Below, piece by piece: positions 26,781 through 39,589 of a stretch of DNA of 64,000 nt (position 1 is its first letter; each line of letters opens with the position of its first letter). A model generated the notes under the pieces. It was not told where the DNA came from and searched no databases. It saw nothing but the letters and a program-made list of their open reading frames with translations. The DNA comes from Dirofilaria immitis (taxonomy: Eukaryota; Nematoda; Chromadorea; Rhabditida; Onchocercidae), in NCBI GenBank assembly GCA_024305405.1, contig JAKNDB010000088.1:3118001-3182000 (forward strand), given 5' to 3'. The position numbers were made by a program, and so were the translations under genes.

Positions 26781-29700
26781 ATGCCAGGAAATCCAAGTAA
26801 ATCTCATCGAAAAAATGAACAAAATATGGAAAACAAACTCGTCATGGAAGCCGAAAGAGTGCTAAATGTAGGCTTTCAAATACTGCATAATTATTTGTAT
26901 GTTAATTCTAAATTTTTCGATTTTTTTACAATTTTATGATTCTATTATATTGGTTGTAAAATTGATTGCTGTCCGGCTTGGCACTACAGTTTCCCTATTA
27001 AGGCTTTCGTCTCATTCCAAATCTTTTCAGCCTCGATTGCATTACAGTTGTTAATAATTCTTGAATTAAATTGCAGATTGTCTTTACTGCTCTTTTTGAA
27101 CTCAAAATGAAGATACAAGGAACAAATTTAATAAGAAATAAGGCATGAACAAAAGAAATATTGGGCAAAGAAAAATTTAGGTGGTTTATAAATAGGATTA
27201 TGTTGATCATAAAATTTTGTAAAATAAGCAGAATTCAAAAGGAGAAATTGCGATTACATTTGTAGCAACTCGATGACAAATTATTTTTAGCGAAGTTTTT
27301 GTATTAGAAAGCAAAAAAATATATATCCATTTCCACTTTGTATTTTAAATATTCATTTCAAGAAAATACTTTTTTACATCTGTGAGAAACTGTTGAATGA
27401 AGTTTTATAAAGTACACCACTGTTGTTTACATATTTTCATCATCTAGTCTAATCATTTATTGAACTTGACTTTTTTCTTGCATATTATTAAATTGATAGT
27501 AAGCAAATTATTATTTAATATAGTTACTGTTATTACAGCTTTTCACAACAGTGACTGTTCTTGTTTTTGCTGGATCTTACAAACTGTAAAATAAAAAGTA
27601 TAATCATTTACAGACATATGATGCTGATAGCGATTTTGGCAACAATGCGATTCGGTGGGATGCAACTATTTATGTATCAAAAATCGAAGTATTTATAGTA
27701 AACGAAAGTGAAGATGGCATGGCATTAGAGTTTGATTTAGTTGGCGTTGAAGCCCCAATTGCAAATGCCATCAGAAGGGTGCTTATTGCAGAAGTATGTT
27801 TCTATATTTCGTTAACAAACAGTTCAGTTCGGTTCAAATTTCATTTCAATTTCGAGGATTTTGATTTCATTTTATTTTTATATTTATTTTGTTATCTGCG
27901 TTTACTTTTCCGAATGTGTTGTGATATCATTAATGTTGTGGCATTTCATTAGAAATTTCGAATGAAAATCGAAATTCAGCAATATTATCTTTCTTTTTTT
28001 TTATTATTTGCAGCTTCCTAGCATAGCAATCGAGAAGGTGTATCTCTATCAGAATACGTCAATTATACCGGTATATATTTTTGTATAAATTATTTCTTGG
28101 TTTCTTGATTATATGGAAGAATGTTAAAATTTCCAAATGAATTTAGGATGAAGTACTGAGTCATCGTCTTGGTTTGCTTCCAATCAAAGCAGATCCACGA
28201 TTATTTGAAATGCCTCTTACGCGTGTTGCTGAGATCGGTGAATCCGGTGTTGATTGTAACGAAGAACCAGCCGGTGATCCAAAGAGGTTAATAAAAATAA
28301 TTTTTGCAATTTTTTGATGAATATTCTTGAATTGTATCCGTTGAGGATTTAATAGTCGATAAAACACTTAATTATTTGAGTATTTAAGTATACTGGCTTC
28401 ATTTGCAAAAATTGACTTTATGCACAATATTTAAATGAATTGTCCTGGCAGACTTCTTTTTGCTAGGAGTATATTCTCAACAGCAAAAGAACACAGAAAA
28501 TCAACACTAAATCATTGCTTAAGACATGGCAGAAAAATCTGTAACGCTTAGAATTTTCACAGTAAATTCACCATGTCAAAGTATGAGAGAAATTAGTAAT
28601 AGCTGCATTGCTTAGAAGCAATTATTTCAGAAATCTCATTTTGAAATTAAAGTTGCCTGCAGTTGGAATTCAAATGCTTTGAAAACAGCAACAAATCCGA
28701 AAGAAATTTATGAGAATGCTCTTGTTTATTCAAATTTATTCACGTGGATACCAATCGGTGACCAGTCTGTTTCACTTCCGTATCCACCATCAATGGTACA
28801 TGATGATATTTTAGTTGCGCATTTACGACCTGGACAAGAAATCGAAGCTAGGTAAATCAAATTTTCTCCACATTCAATCACTCTTTACTTCGAAAACTTA
28901 GTATTTGAGATGGGTTTTTAACTAGGATCATTTTTCTTGCTCGTCCAAACTCAATTTTTGTTCTAGATGTCATTGCTTGAAAGGATTAGGACGCGATCAT
29001 GCAAAGTTTTCACCAGTCGCTACTGCGTCTTATCGTTTGTTACCTCAGATAATATTTAAAAAGAAATTCAGTGGTACAGATGCCCAAAGAGTCAAGAATT
29101 CCTTTTCGGAAGGTGTTATTGAAATTAACGCAGGTATCTCACTTTTCCTCTACGTACTATTTATTTAACTTATGAAGAATGTTTTTCAACTGAGAACCTT
29201 GCTGTCTCATACTCGGATTAAAAGGAATTATCCATCTAAACCGTAGCTTCAAATAAATAATTTGATTCTTGGTTTCCCCATATTACGCTAGTTGTTGTGC
29301 AGGCGAATATTTTATCTTCGACACAATTCATCCCAACTCATCCGATTTTTGCTGTACTCAATTTTAATTTCAATCACTGAATTATTTTAGAAATATTGTA
29401 GAAAAATTGTGAAACTCAGTAAAAATTTCGAATCAGTTTTAGAATTTTTGCGTAAATTTTCGAAGATTTATCAGTTTTAGAATTTTTCCTTAATTACAGA
29501 TGGAATAGCTGTTGTGAAAGATGCACGATGTGACACTTGCAGCCGAAATATCTTACGACATGAGGATCTGGCAGAGTATATTGAACTATCAAAGATCAAA
29601 GACCATTTCATTTGTAAGTTCCATCATTTCTTAGCGCTTCGTATGCTATTTATTAGTTGTAATATTCATACCCATGGTATCTCGACATTTTTCCATGCTG

Positions 29701-30003
29701 CATGAATTTATTTTTTATAACAACTTAATTATATTTTCCAGTTTGTTGTAAATCCTAAATTCCGATAAATTTCATCCCTTTCGGGTTGATGTTCCTAATA
29801 TAAATATTGCAGTATATAGTTATTTGGCGTAGCACAAATCCCAAATTCTTGTAATAAATGAAAGTCAGCAAACTACTTCAGTTAGTGTTGAAAGCACCGG
29901 TGCATTGAGAAGTGCAGAACTAGTTATGGAAGCTTGCAAGGTAATGGAGGAAAAATGCCGGACAATTCGATCTCTATTCCAAAAACGGTTGAAAGAAGTA
30001 TAG
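26781..30003 (+). CDS. rpac-40: RPAC1/POLR1C, 40 kDa subunit shared by RNA polymerases I and III
   Basis: Alpha-like assembly subunit of the polymerases that make rRNA, tRNA and 5S RNA; pairs with RPAC2 in the nucleus. Exons: 26781-26867, 27539-27585, 27614-27793, 28014-28070, 28147-28286, 28631-28851, 28967-29133, 29500-29613, 29882-30003, about 378 residues (human protein about 346). Diagnostic stretches: LEFDLVGVEAPIANAIRRVL, LSHRLGLLPIKADPRLFEM, LVAHLRPGQEIEARCHCLKG, GRDHAKFSPVATASYRLLP and the end FSVESTGALRSAELVMEA. Two A/T runs appear one base short: AAA at 27581-27583, and T4 at 28639-28642, which joins the RNL and FEIKVACSW frames. After correction the CDS is 1137 nt, divisible by three. 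The small second exon is the least certain part. A CAG acceptor at 26759-26761 precedes the start by 19 bases. Confidence 0.94.
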
Positions 30004-30522
30004 TGATACACTAGTACTTTAATTGGTCTCTTACATCTACTGTTAATATTTCTCACATCAAGAAATGAAAATTTTCAGACACTTCGCTTTTTACGTCATA
30101 CTTTTTTAGTAATAGCAATTTTTTTCAAATGTCCTACCGTTGCTTAAGAGCGAAAATCCCTTCGGAATTCTGAAAAAAAAAGTGCTCGACCGTACGGAAA
30201 TGTGAATTATTAGAAGTGCTTCACTTCATCTTATTTTTCACCAAATGTTAATTGGCAGCACTGGTGATAAGATACATGAACTTGTTCAGTAATTTTATTA
30301 ATATTTTAAATCAAATTTACATATAACTAGAACCTAGGAAATAACGCGCAAGAGAAAAACAGCAGTGTTTGTTTTGTATGGGGCAAATTCGAGGAATTTC
30401 AGAAATTGCGCTTTCTTTATAGAATAATAATTGAAAACACCCTCCTGTCAAGGACAAAATCATATAAATTATAATACCAGTCTAATTAATCATATTAGTT
30501 ATAATACCAGTTCAGGTTAATG
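30004..30522. other. Convergent 3' flank between RPAC1 and OPA3 genes
   Basis: Half a kilobase between two stop codons facing each other. It should hold both 3' UTRs. No other feature seen. Confidence 0.6.
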
Positions 30523-31743
30523 CTAGCGAGATGTTTTATCTTGCCCAGGTATCAATGTTTTCATTTTACCACCAATAAAAGACAGAAGTTGACCTTTCTG
30601 ACCCTTGTCTGTTAAAATATTCCTGTCATCCTGTAAAATTGTTTAAAAAATTCACATGAATTTGAATTAAACATATATTTAAATACAATGAAAATCTGGG
30701 CTATGGTCACTAATAAATTCATGTATATTAATCGCTAATGAAATTCTTGACTTCACTTAGCAGTTCCGTTTTTAAACACCACCGTATTAAAATCATGTGG
30801 AATAATGTTAAAAAAGTACTAACCAGTTTATTTTCACGGATGATTTTCACAATCTTTACCGTTATTTCGCCTTGTTCTTTTAGCTTCTCTTCAAACTTTT
30901 CTATCCTCTCTTCATTTTCCTGCAAAATGCATATAACCTTATATTACCTATCATACTTTCTTAAGCCTGAACTATCAATGATATACAAAAATATACTTTA
31001 ATATATTTTTCCACATCGCTGGCTTTAGCCTTTTCTGGATTCGATCGATAGATTGCATATATCAGTAATACAGTTAACAGGTAAATAAGTGCTTCTACAA
31101 GCGTTTCGCTAGCCTGGAAATAAAAATGAGAATTATGCATAACTAGTGATTAAAGTTGAATGAGACACACCCCACTTGAAACAGTACCATTTCGATTGCT
31201 TGTTGTTCGGTTACATTTGGTGTTTTAGATGGAACGGCAAGACCTATGCTTTTGATCCGTAAACGAAATGAAATAGCGTGCAGACCTACAACAAAAAAAT
31301 GCCATTTACTATTTAAAATTCAACGTTTTAATTCATGATTTGAGAGCAAGAACCGAGAAACAATAGCTGCTACAATTTTTTTCGAAAGCCAAAGCAAAGC
31401 GTAACCTCATTTACTAACTTAAATATAGAATTTTTATTTGTTATATATCGGAATCTTGGAAGACTTACTTCTGCCCACCGGAACAAGGATTCTGTTTCTA
31501 AGATATGGATGTTTTATTGCATAAGCTATAATCTTGCGTGCCAACGGGCGTGACATTTGCCGCCCAAATGCCACCACGAGCTGAAAGAAATATTTGGTAT
31601 AATGAATTCAAAACTCACTGGAAATAATTCCTCTCAACTTTTTAGCTTTCATAAAAATTCTATTTTAATAGAATAATTTCAGTTTCGAAATTTGCCTTCT
31701 ACACTATAGCAAATATAAGAACCTGAATCACCGGAACACCCAT
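30523..31743 (-). CDS. OPA3: OPA3 family mitochondrial protein
   Basis: Homologue of the human optic-atrophy 3 protein, a small mitochondrial membrane protein linked to mitochondrial shape and lipid balance; the biochemical role is unknown. Exons: 31723-31743, 31469-31580, 31176-31285, 30997-31113, 30824-30919, 30523-30630, 187 residues with no frameshift. The N-terminus MGVPVIQ-LVVAFGRQMSRPLA matches the human pattern P..KLL..GIRQVSKPLA. Next come RLRIKSIGLAVP and a hydrophobic helix in exon 4 (EALIYLLTVLLIYAIYRS, about residues 85-102). A charged, probably coiled-coil segment with ENEERIEKFEEKLKEQG follows, also typical of the family. The donor of exon 3 (CAA|GTGGGG) was chosen for phase; GTGTGT a few bases later would break the frame. 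It lies tail-to-tail with RPAC1. Confidence 0.87.
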
Positions 31744-32852
31744 AGCTCATATCGTTCGTTTCAGCTATTGAATACTTTTATTGGAGATAATTGCATCATA
31801 TGTATACCATATCACCATAAATCCTTTCCAAATACCTAGGAATCGTACACTCGCGAAGCTACAAAGATGTACTAACCGCAAATCACCACATAGCCGAACC
31901 ACTATATACAACTGCTCTCAGGGCTCGGACAGGAGTCATAGACGTCAAATTTCATGGAAAGAGTTCAGGATTTCCGTGCAGGTTATTTGCTTTCCAGAGA
32001 ATATTTTCAATCCCAGAATAAGGTAGGCACAAAGTTTTCAAAGAATGATACTGTCAGTCCCTGAAAATGATTCATCCTACATTCAGTTAATGAACCCATA
32101 TTTTAGTATTTCTAGCGTTTCAGTACGCTCAATTTGGCAAATTTGATTTTTATTTCGATTTATCAACAACAAATTCAAGTATGAATAAATCTCGTTGTTG
32201 TATTTTATTTTTTCAGAGAGAAAGAAACAAGAAATATGCAGGAAATGTATAGTACTTTTGCATATGGTGAGCAAATATGCGAAGGCTTCAAAGTAATAAG
32301 ATGAGTAATCTTGAAGAGAAAAAATACAGTAAGATTGAAACTTAAGCCAAATTAATTCCAAATTTGAAAATAATACCACATCTTCCAAATTCAATTCGTC
32401 CCATATATAAAAAATAAAAATATAAAAAATATTTCTATATAAAGACGAACAAAAAATCAATTAACATAGCCAATATCTATAATAAAAGGAATGTTAAAAT
32501 CAAAATCCAAAAATAACAAAAGAAGCATTTCAATTCACAATAATTTGGAACTTTAAACATAAAGAAAATAGTTTGAAAATATTCGTAAATGTATTCAGCA
32601 AACAGTCCTGTTTAACGCCATGTCAATCGCACGTTATTCAACCATATTCTACTTTGAATAATTACCCTTCTTCTTCTCTAAATTTCGAAAAACACTTTTA
32701 AAATAATCTTAAAAGTAAGCTATTCCAATCTCAATCATACGTGCCTTAAAAATTTTTTTGCATCGAATATATATAAGAATTCTTTCTTATTCTTTTTCAA
32801 AAGAATGACACACTTATATCAAGTAAATGCTCCATACGGTCATTCCCATACT
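31744..32852. other. Spacer between OPA3 and rnr-1, with a GC-richer open segment
   Basis: Mostly AT-rich. A GC-richer patch at about 31815-32020 is open in two + frames for more than 60 codons but has no start, no convincing splice sites and no recognisable family. The rest should include the rnr-1 3' UTR and the OPA3 promoter. Confidence 0.5.
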
Positions 32853-35800
32853 CTAGCTACTACACATCAAACATTCACCTTCATCGCTCATCCTACACTC
32901 TATCATTTTTTTGTCAGTTCATTGGCAGAACCAAGATCAGGAATAGAGCTCGACTTAGAGCCATTATCTGCACCAACATTATCATATTCTTTAAAACGAG
33001 TTTTGTCAACTGTGAACTGTACTGCGTCAACTGCTGGTCTCGTGCGCAAGTAATACATCCCAGTTTTCAGACCCTGATAAAAATTGAAAATCTTGAAAAA
33101 CTAAGAGCAAATAAAAATATTTATGAAATTTTACTGAAATATAAGAAATCCATACATTAAAAATGTCCATATATACCTTTTGCCATCCATAAAAATGCAT
33201 GCTGGTAATATTGCTGTAATTGGGACGTGCTATAAATATATTTAACGACTGTGACTGATCGATAAATGCACCACGATCAGCAGCCATATCAATAATGTCC
33301 TTTAATTTAAATTGACAATCATTTCAATTAAATTTCCCTATTTATAAAATACATAATGCTTCTGAAAATTTAAAAAATCTTGCTTTTAATTTTTTCTGAT
33401 TTCTTTATTATTGACACTTACTCGTTGCGACATTTCCCAAACTGTCTTATAAAGATCCCGGATTTTTCGCGGGATGCGTTCAATATTTTGAACAGATCCT
33501 TTGTTTTTAATTATTTCTAATTTCATATCATCATCCCATAAACCGAGATCCATTAAATCATTCATAAGGTGCATATTGAAGATCTTCAAAAAATTAAATA
33601 ATTATGCAGATAACGAAATGTTATTGGAGAAATAGGATAAAAAATTATTTCTGGGATAAACCGTTCAAAGAATTTCAGTAAAACACCTTGAGACTTTACC
33701 TGAAAATTTCCGGACAAGACATTGCGGGTATACACATTGCTAGTATAAGGCTCAATACTTTCATTGTTGCCCAGTACTTGGGCGGTTGAAGCAGTAGGCA
33801 TTGGTGCCAATAACACGCTATTCCGAATGCCGTACATTGCAATTTTTTCGCGTAAAGTTCCCCAATCACACTGATCTGTCGGTGTCACATTCCACATATC
33901 AAATTGCAAAATCTGACATACAGTTTTGCCATTTGAAATTTATGGAAGCATGCTGTTACGAAACATAAAATTTAAAAACCAAAACACTGGAAAGCTTAAA
34001 AAATTTTAAGAAATTAGATACTGCAAACAACATAAGGCACTGCAATATGATAAGAAACATCAGTCACGAAATACTAACTCCTTTGCTAACAGGCGAATTT
34101 TCGTAACTATCATACGGACCTTGCTTCATTGCAAGTTCACAAGAAGCTTCAAGTGCTGCATAATATATCGTTTCAAAGATTCGCTTATTAAGATCGCGAG
34201 CTTTTTCGCTAGTAAATGGACATCTAAAAAACCAAGAAATTCAACAAATTTATTTAACAATTTTTTAATCCGTAGAAATTAAAAAGAAAAACCGCATGAG
34301 GATGAAAGCATCAGCTAGGCCCTGAACACCAATGCCAATTGGACGATGTCTTTATTAGATCGTTCCGCTTCCGGTACTGGATAATAATTGCGATCAATAA
34401 CTTTATTCAAATTCTTAACCACTACCTTCGTGACCTGAAATACAATCCATATTCTCTATATAACGAAGATTCATAATGAATCCAAAATTTAATCTATTCT
34501 GAACAATCTTGTATATACATTTCTATATACATATATATGTATATATATACCTCTCGCAGCATTTTGAAATCAAATGTCATCCCTGATGTAACAAAACGGC
34601 TAAGAGCAATGGATGCCAAATTACACACGGCAATCTCTTCACGAGACGAATAGAGCACTACTTCAGTACATAAATTGGAACATTTGATGGTACCTAAGTT
34701 TTGTTGATTAGTTTTTCGATTGCACGCATCCTGCAAATTCAAGGTTCATTTAATATTTCTTCATTACAAACACTGTTTCAAAAACACACCTTTCATTAAT
34801 CAAAATGAAAAAATTACTAGCTTATTGATCCTATTCTGAATAGTTAATTATAATGCATGCACGACAGAAAGAATATACAAATTTATATTCAAAAGAAAGT
34901 GAAAGTAAATACTACTAATTTAGACACTGTGAAAATAACTGAATTCTTTATTACAAACAGAACAACTGTATTTGATGTACATTTTACATCAATTCAATAA
35001 AACAGCCAAGCAGTTCTTGAAACCAGCATAACATTACCTTATATACCATATATGGCAGACCAGTTTCTATTTGTGTACAAACGATCGTCTCCCATAATTT
35101 TCTAGCGGGTATCTGTTTTCTATATCGGCCTCCTCCTTCATACCTACAATTTCCTTTCAAATTCAGAATCTAAAATCATTTGCATCGCTTGTTTATTATA
35201 CAAATGAGAAAACAAGCATAAATAGAATTTTTCTTACTCTGTATACAATTTCTCAAATGCCTTGCCCCACGAATCTTCCAACCCTGGACATTCAGCTGGA
35301 CACATTAATGACCATATTTTATCGTCACGCACACGTTCCATGAAAAGATCTGGTACCCATAAACCAAGGAATAAATCACGACAACGTTCGAGTTCATCAC
35401 CTACATTCTTTCTGAGCTCTAGAAATTCAAAAATATCTGCATGCCATGGCTCCAAATAAATAGCAAATGCGCCTGGTCTCTGCAACAAATTTCAATTTTT
35501 TCAAGATACAGATTTTATAGTCGTTCATTACGTTAAAAAAGCAATAAAAGAATTTCATAATTCAAGATATGAATACTGAGAAATGAAGAAAAAATTTCTA
35601 GACATTAAAAACATATGCTGACCTTATTCCCACCTTGATCGACGTATCGTGCTGCATTATTGAACACCCGAAGCATTGGTACCAAGCCATTTGAAACGCC
35701 ATTTGTCTAAATAATTCGAAATTTCTTGATTCAAACTTCCATTTTCTCAAAGTTTTAAGTTCCCAAATATATTTTTATTATCAATCAAATTATTACAAAT

Positions 35801-38007
35801 AGTTAAGAATTTCAAGTGGAAGCATCTCTAACTTGTCTCTTCATTCATTTTGATGCCCTAATTTTTAGTATATTGAATTAATAATTCTCTCAAAGTCGTA
35901 AAAAATGACTTAAAACGTGATAATCCATTTATTTAAACTTTCAGTATATTGACAATTAATACTGAGCACATACTCCAGCAATAGCCGAACCAGTGGCACG
36001 TATGCAATGTACATTTAAGCCAATACCACCTGCACTTTTTGAAATCAATGCACATTTCTTCAGTGTTTCGAATATTCCTTCAATGCTGTCTTCAAACATC
36101 GTCAACAAGAAGCATGAACTCATTTGCGGTGTACATGTGCCACTGTTAAAAAGTGTTGGTGTTGCGTGAATAAACCACCTTTCAGACATCAGATTGTAAG
36201 TCTGAAATTAAAACTTTATAACGTTGGTGATAAATTTATATGAATATCGCAGCTGTTCACCCAAAATTCAAATTAAACTTTTGAAATTTTCCACCGACAC
36301 ATATTTGGAATTTTTTTCCGAGCATATAAGTTTAACATAATATTTTACATTTCATTCGATGCTTACCTAAAAATTTGTTAAATTGAATATAATCAATCAT
36401 ACTTCAAGGGCAGCTTCAATATCTTCACTGTGAATCCCAAGTGCAACCCTCATCAACATATGCTGTGGGCGTTCGACTAACTCTCCGTTAATTTGCAAAA
36501 GATAAGAGCGTTCTAATGTCTTTAAACCAAAGTATGTGTATAAATAGTCACGCTCATGAACTATTGATGAGTCGAGAATCTGAAAAACAGTTTTTGCAAA
36601 GTAAAAATAAGGAAAAATTTGAGTGAATAAAAACTTGTCAAAAGCAAATAAACCATTGAATAGAAAGAATTTATAAAATATACACTATTCTGCTAAAACA
36701 CCACCACATCATTATATCATTCTCCTTTCAATTTGAAATAATGAAATTTCTAAGATCGCACAATTTCAGTGAAACTCAACAATTGTTTCTACATTTCTGG
36801 AAACGCTGTTTACTAAAAGAATGCAAGCAGAAAACTCATGTCAATTAGCGGTTTTTAACTTATATTCTTTAAGTACCTTAAAATCAACTATTGACATCAA
36901 CTTACATCCGCATTGTTTTGGATGATATCGAATAATTCTTTGCTAATCAGTGGCATACGCCGACCAGATTTTGGATGTACAGCATTGTACAGTTTTCTGG
37001 AGACCTTCGAAAATAACTGGAACAAGAACATTATTTTAAAAGCCTTTTAAATGATACAATGAACAAAGTATATTTTTATCAGATCATCGTTGGCAAATGC
37101 ATTTAATTTGCTTAATTTTTACACAATATTTCTTGACTCTTTTATTGGATTGAATCAACTAAACAAAAGACCTTTCTTAAATAAACTATTTAAATTAATC
37201 ACTGCTACCTAAAATCAAAAGAATTTAACATATTAAACTGGAAATTGATGTTGGAATTCTAAAATATCTTCCCTAAAATACATATTAGTTACCATTTCTA
37301 AGGATTGTATTTAAAAATAACCTTTTCAGTTTTTTTATGCAAATTAGATATGGCAATTCGAGATGCCAAAATCGCATAGTCTGGATGTTTAGTTATCATA
37401 TCAGCTGCAATTTCCGCAGCCAAATTATCCAATTCAGTAGTTGTTACACCTTTATACAGGCCAGCAATCACTTTCTGTGATATTTCAATCTAAAAACCAT
37501 GAGCGACATAGACCCTTCAATCGAAATCCAATTTTTAGAAATGATGTTATTATATGTGATTTCCAAAGTTCATCAGTAACTATTGAAAACTAATATATAT
37601 TTTACGTGATCTACTCGTTCCTGGCTTAGACCATAACATAGTTTCATAATACGGCGAGAAATTTTATCAAAAGAAACAGCCTCATGTCGACCATCTGAAA
37701 TACATATGTATAAACACGATCCCTTTGCATAGTTGCTGCATATAGTAAATTTGAGCAGAAGCTTAGCATTCCAATAGCCTAACATTTCAAGTTCACAGAC
37801 GATTGAACTCATAAGCACAATTTCTTTTTTTTTATTATAAACAAGATGTAACCATAAAATACAGGCCTCATCATGGTATCGAATATTTGTCACTTATTAG
37901 TGATCCTTTAATGATAATTTATTCAATCAGCTAAAAATAAAAATTCTGCGTGACATACCTCGTTTCACTACGTAACAGTTGGAAGCTCGTTTAATAGGTT
38001 GAACCAT
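32853..38007 (-). CDS. rnr-1: Ribonucleoside-diphosphate reductase large subunit (class Ia)
   Basis: Reduces ribonucleoside diphosphates to deoxyribonucleotides together with the radical-bearing small subunit. Sixteen exons were read from 37959-38007 down to 32853-33073, about 813 residues (human 792). The N-terminal ATP-cone is encoded by the first exons ([17 protein letters not shown]). Catalytic-core landmarks are THP-like [11 protein letters not shown] with redox cysteine SSCFL, the thiyl-radical loop IKCSNLCTE, the second redox cysteine [37 protein letters not shown] and the radical-transfer tyrosines GMYYLRTRP. Two one-base deletions are inferred: TTT at 34351-34353 (exon 11) and T7 at 32906-32912 (last exon). 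Without the latter correction translation stops at 32903-32905; with it the protein continues to a C-terminal ECLMCSS, the thioredoxin-accessible CxxC tail, ending at 32853. The corrected CDS is 2442 nt. A CTAG acceptor lies 13 bases before the ATG. Confidence 0.97.
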
Positions 38008-38129
38008 TGTAATTAAAGGCTAGGTCAAGAAACGATTAATTATCTGAAATATTTCCGGGGATATTCAGGACTACCGGCAGTATTTAGTAGCGCAATAAGT
38101 ATAACGAAATTCATATATAACAGATAAAT

Positions 38130-38152
38130 CCCCCTCCCCTCCGCCCTCCCCC
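38130..38152 (-). promoter_or_regulatory. G-quadruplex-capable G tract upstream of rnr-1
   Basis: On the minus (rnr-1 coding) strand the tract holds four G-runs of at least three (G5, G3, G4, G5) separated by loops of 1, 4 and 1 bases, about 120 bp before the rnr-1 ATG. It stands out against an AT-rich background. It fits the canonical quadruplex motif; a regulatory role is inference. Confidence 0.55.
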
Positions 38153-38254
38153 ATATGATTGACTTCTCTTAGATACAACATCGTTTGTAGCTAATAAAAA
38201 GTAATTTATCGAAATGTTATAGAAGTTTGAATTCTTCCAAGGACCAAAAACTTC

Positions 38255-38952
38255 TTAAGACTGATCAAGTCTCAAAATTACCGTCACGACTCCGGTACGA
38301 CTAACCAATTCAATTTCATTATCATTACAGGATGAATGAAGTACTCTAGTAGACCACAACTATATAATCTTCTCCAACAGTTTTGAAATTTAACGTACCC
38401 GCCAAAAGTACCTCACCGTATATTTTCTGCTACTTTCTATCACATAAAGTGGACGTTCTGATACTGTGCGGATCAGACATAAGCCATACCTCATGGCTGA
38501 CAAATTGCGCATTCCGATCCTAATTATACATCATCTCGCCCAATAATGCTCTGAGGACTACCGTATCTTCGAGTGAAGTAAATTGTCCGTTTTTTTCAAT
38601 ATTACAGAATTTCCAGACTGAATTATCGTGAAGCTTTCGCGACATCCTTTGTTCCATATCGTCCCTATCCAAGTGCCAGACTTCTTTCCGGTACTTATTG
38701 ATGTTATTCAGTACCTCACCTTACAAAACCATCTTTACAATTAGACGACAACGATCCACAGAGATTGTATAAATGTGTTCATAAAAGTACATCGATACAC
38801 TTTTTTTTACAGATGGTTCACCAATAGCCACTAAAAACATTCAAATCCAGCGAATATACTTTTCGATAGAATTCCTCGACGCCAGTATAATTTCGCTGCG
38901 GCATGAAACTCACATCACATAACATGACAACATATACTTTATAGCAGAGTTT
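38255..38952 (-). pseudogene. Unassigned disrupted coding region between rnr-1 and the NCBP3-like gene
   Basis: Function not recognised. From a good acceptor (TTTTACAG, cut at 38953) a reading chain runs for about 230 codons to a TAA at 38255. Protein-like stretches in order are MPQRNYTGVEEFYRKVYSLD, then VAIGEPSVKKSVSMYFYEH, then EVWHLDRDDMEQRMSRKLHD and NSVWKFCNIEKNGQFTSLED, then RNLSAMRYGLCLIRTVSERP and finally GTLNFKTVGEDYIVVV. About four single-base frame changes and one in-frame TAA (near 38720) break it. Two of the frame changes are in T-runs, as elsewhere in the window, but others are not, so this is either a gene damaged by assembly errors or a real pseudogene. No upstream exon was found. 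It is GC-richer than its flanks. Confidence 0.4.
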
Positions 38953-39589
38953 CTGTAAAATAAACACTGAACAAAACTTCAGGAATTCGAGAAATTTCTT
39001 TTCGAGATATCTCGAGAATGTCAAAATAATATATTATGATTGTATATGATGATACGACATATATATAAGCATCGAAACTTGTATAGACTAATTAATATTT
39101 TGAATTTCTAGCAATCTTGCGCTAACAGACAAACAAAACAAATCATAAGAAGTACATTCATTAATTAATTAGCATTTAATTACTTTTGGGACTTCAATAA
39201 GTACTCGTCATTTCTAAAATAAGTTCTTTACTAATAGAAAAATTAAAGCCTACCGTACCACTGCTATCTTTTAAAAAATGGAACTTTTCCAACACTGTAC
39301 CTCCAAAAAAAAGAAGTAGAAAACATAACTGCTGCAGCCTCCCTCTCAAAAAGAAATCTTGACATTTACAAACATCACAAAGTGAAAACGGAGGGCTGCT
39401 ATGCTAGTTGCATTCACTTATTAAATAATAATAATTTCCTTTTCCTACCTTCTTTCCACCTATCTTTTACTTCCCCTCTCTTGCTTCTTATAGTATAATA
39501 TTTTTCTCAGCTTAATTAAACACACAATCTGTGCAACAGAAACTTCCCACTTTAAAAAGTTTTACAACTAAAATTAGCTATTATTGCCA

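Noticed and set aside
32903..32905. TGA as the natural stop of ribonucleotide reductase
   Set aside because: It would remove the conserved CxxC tail, which is present directly downstream in the next frame.
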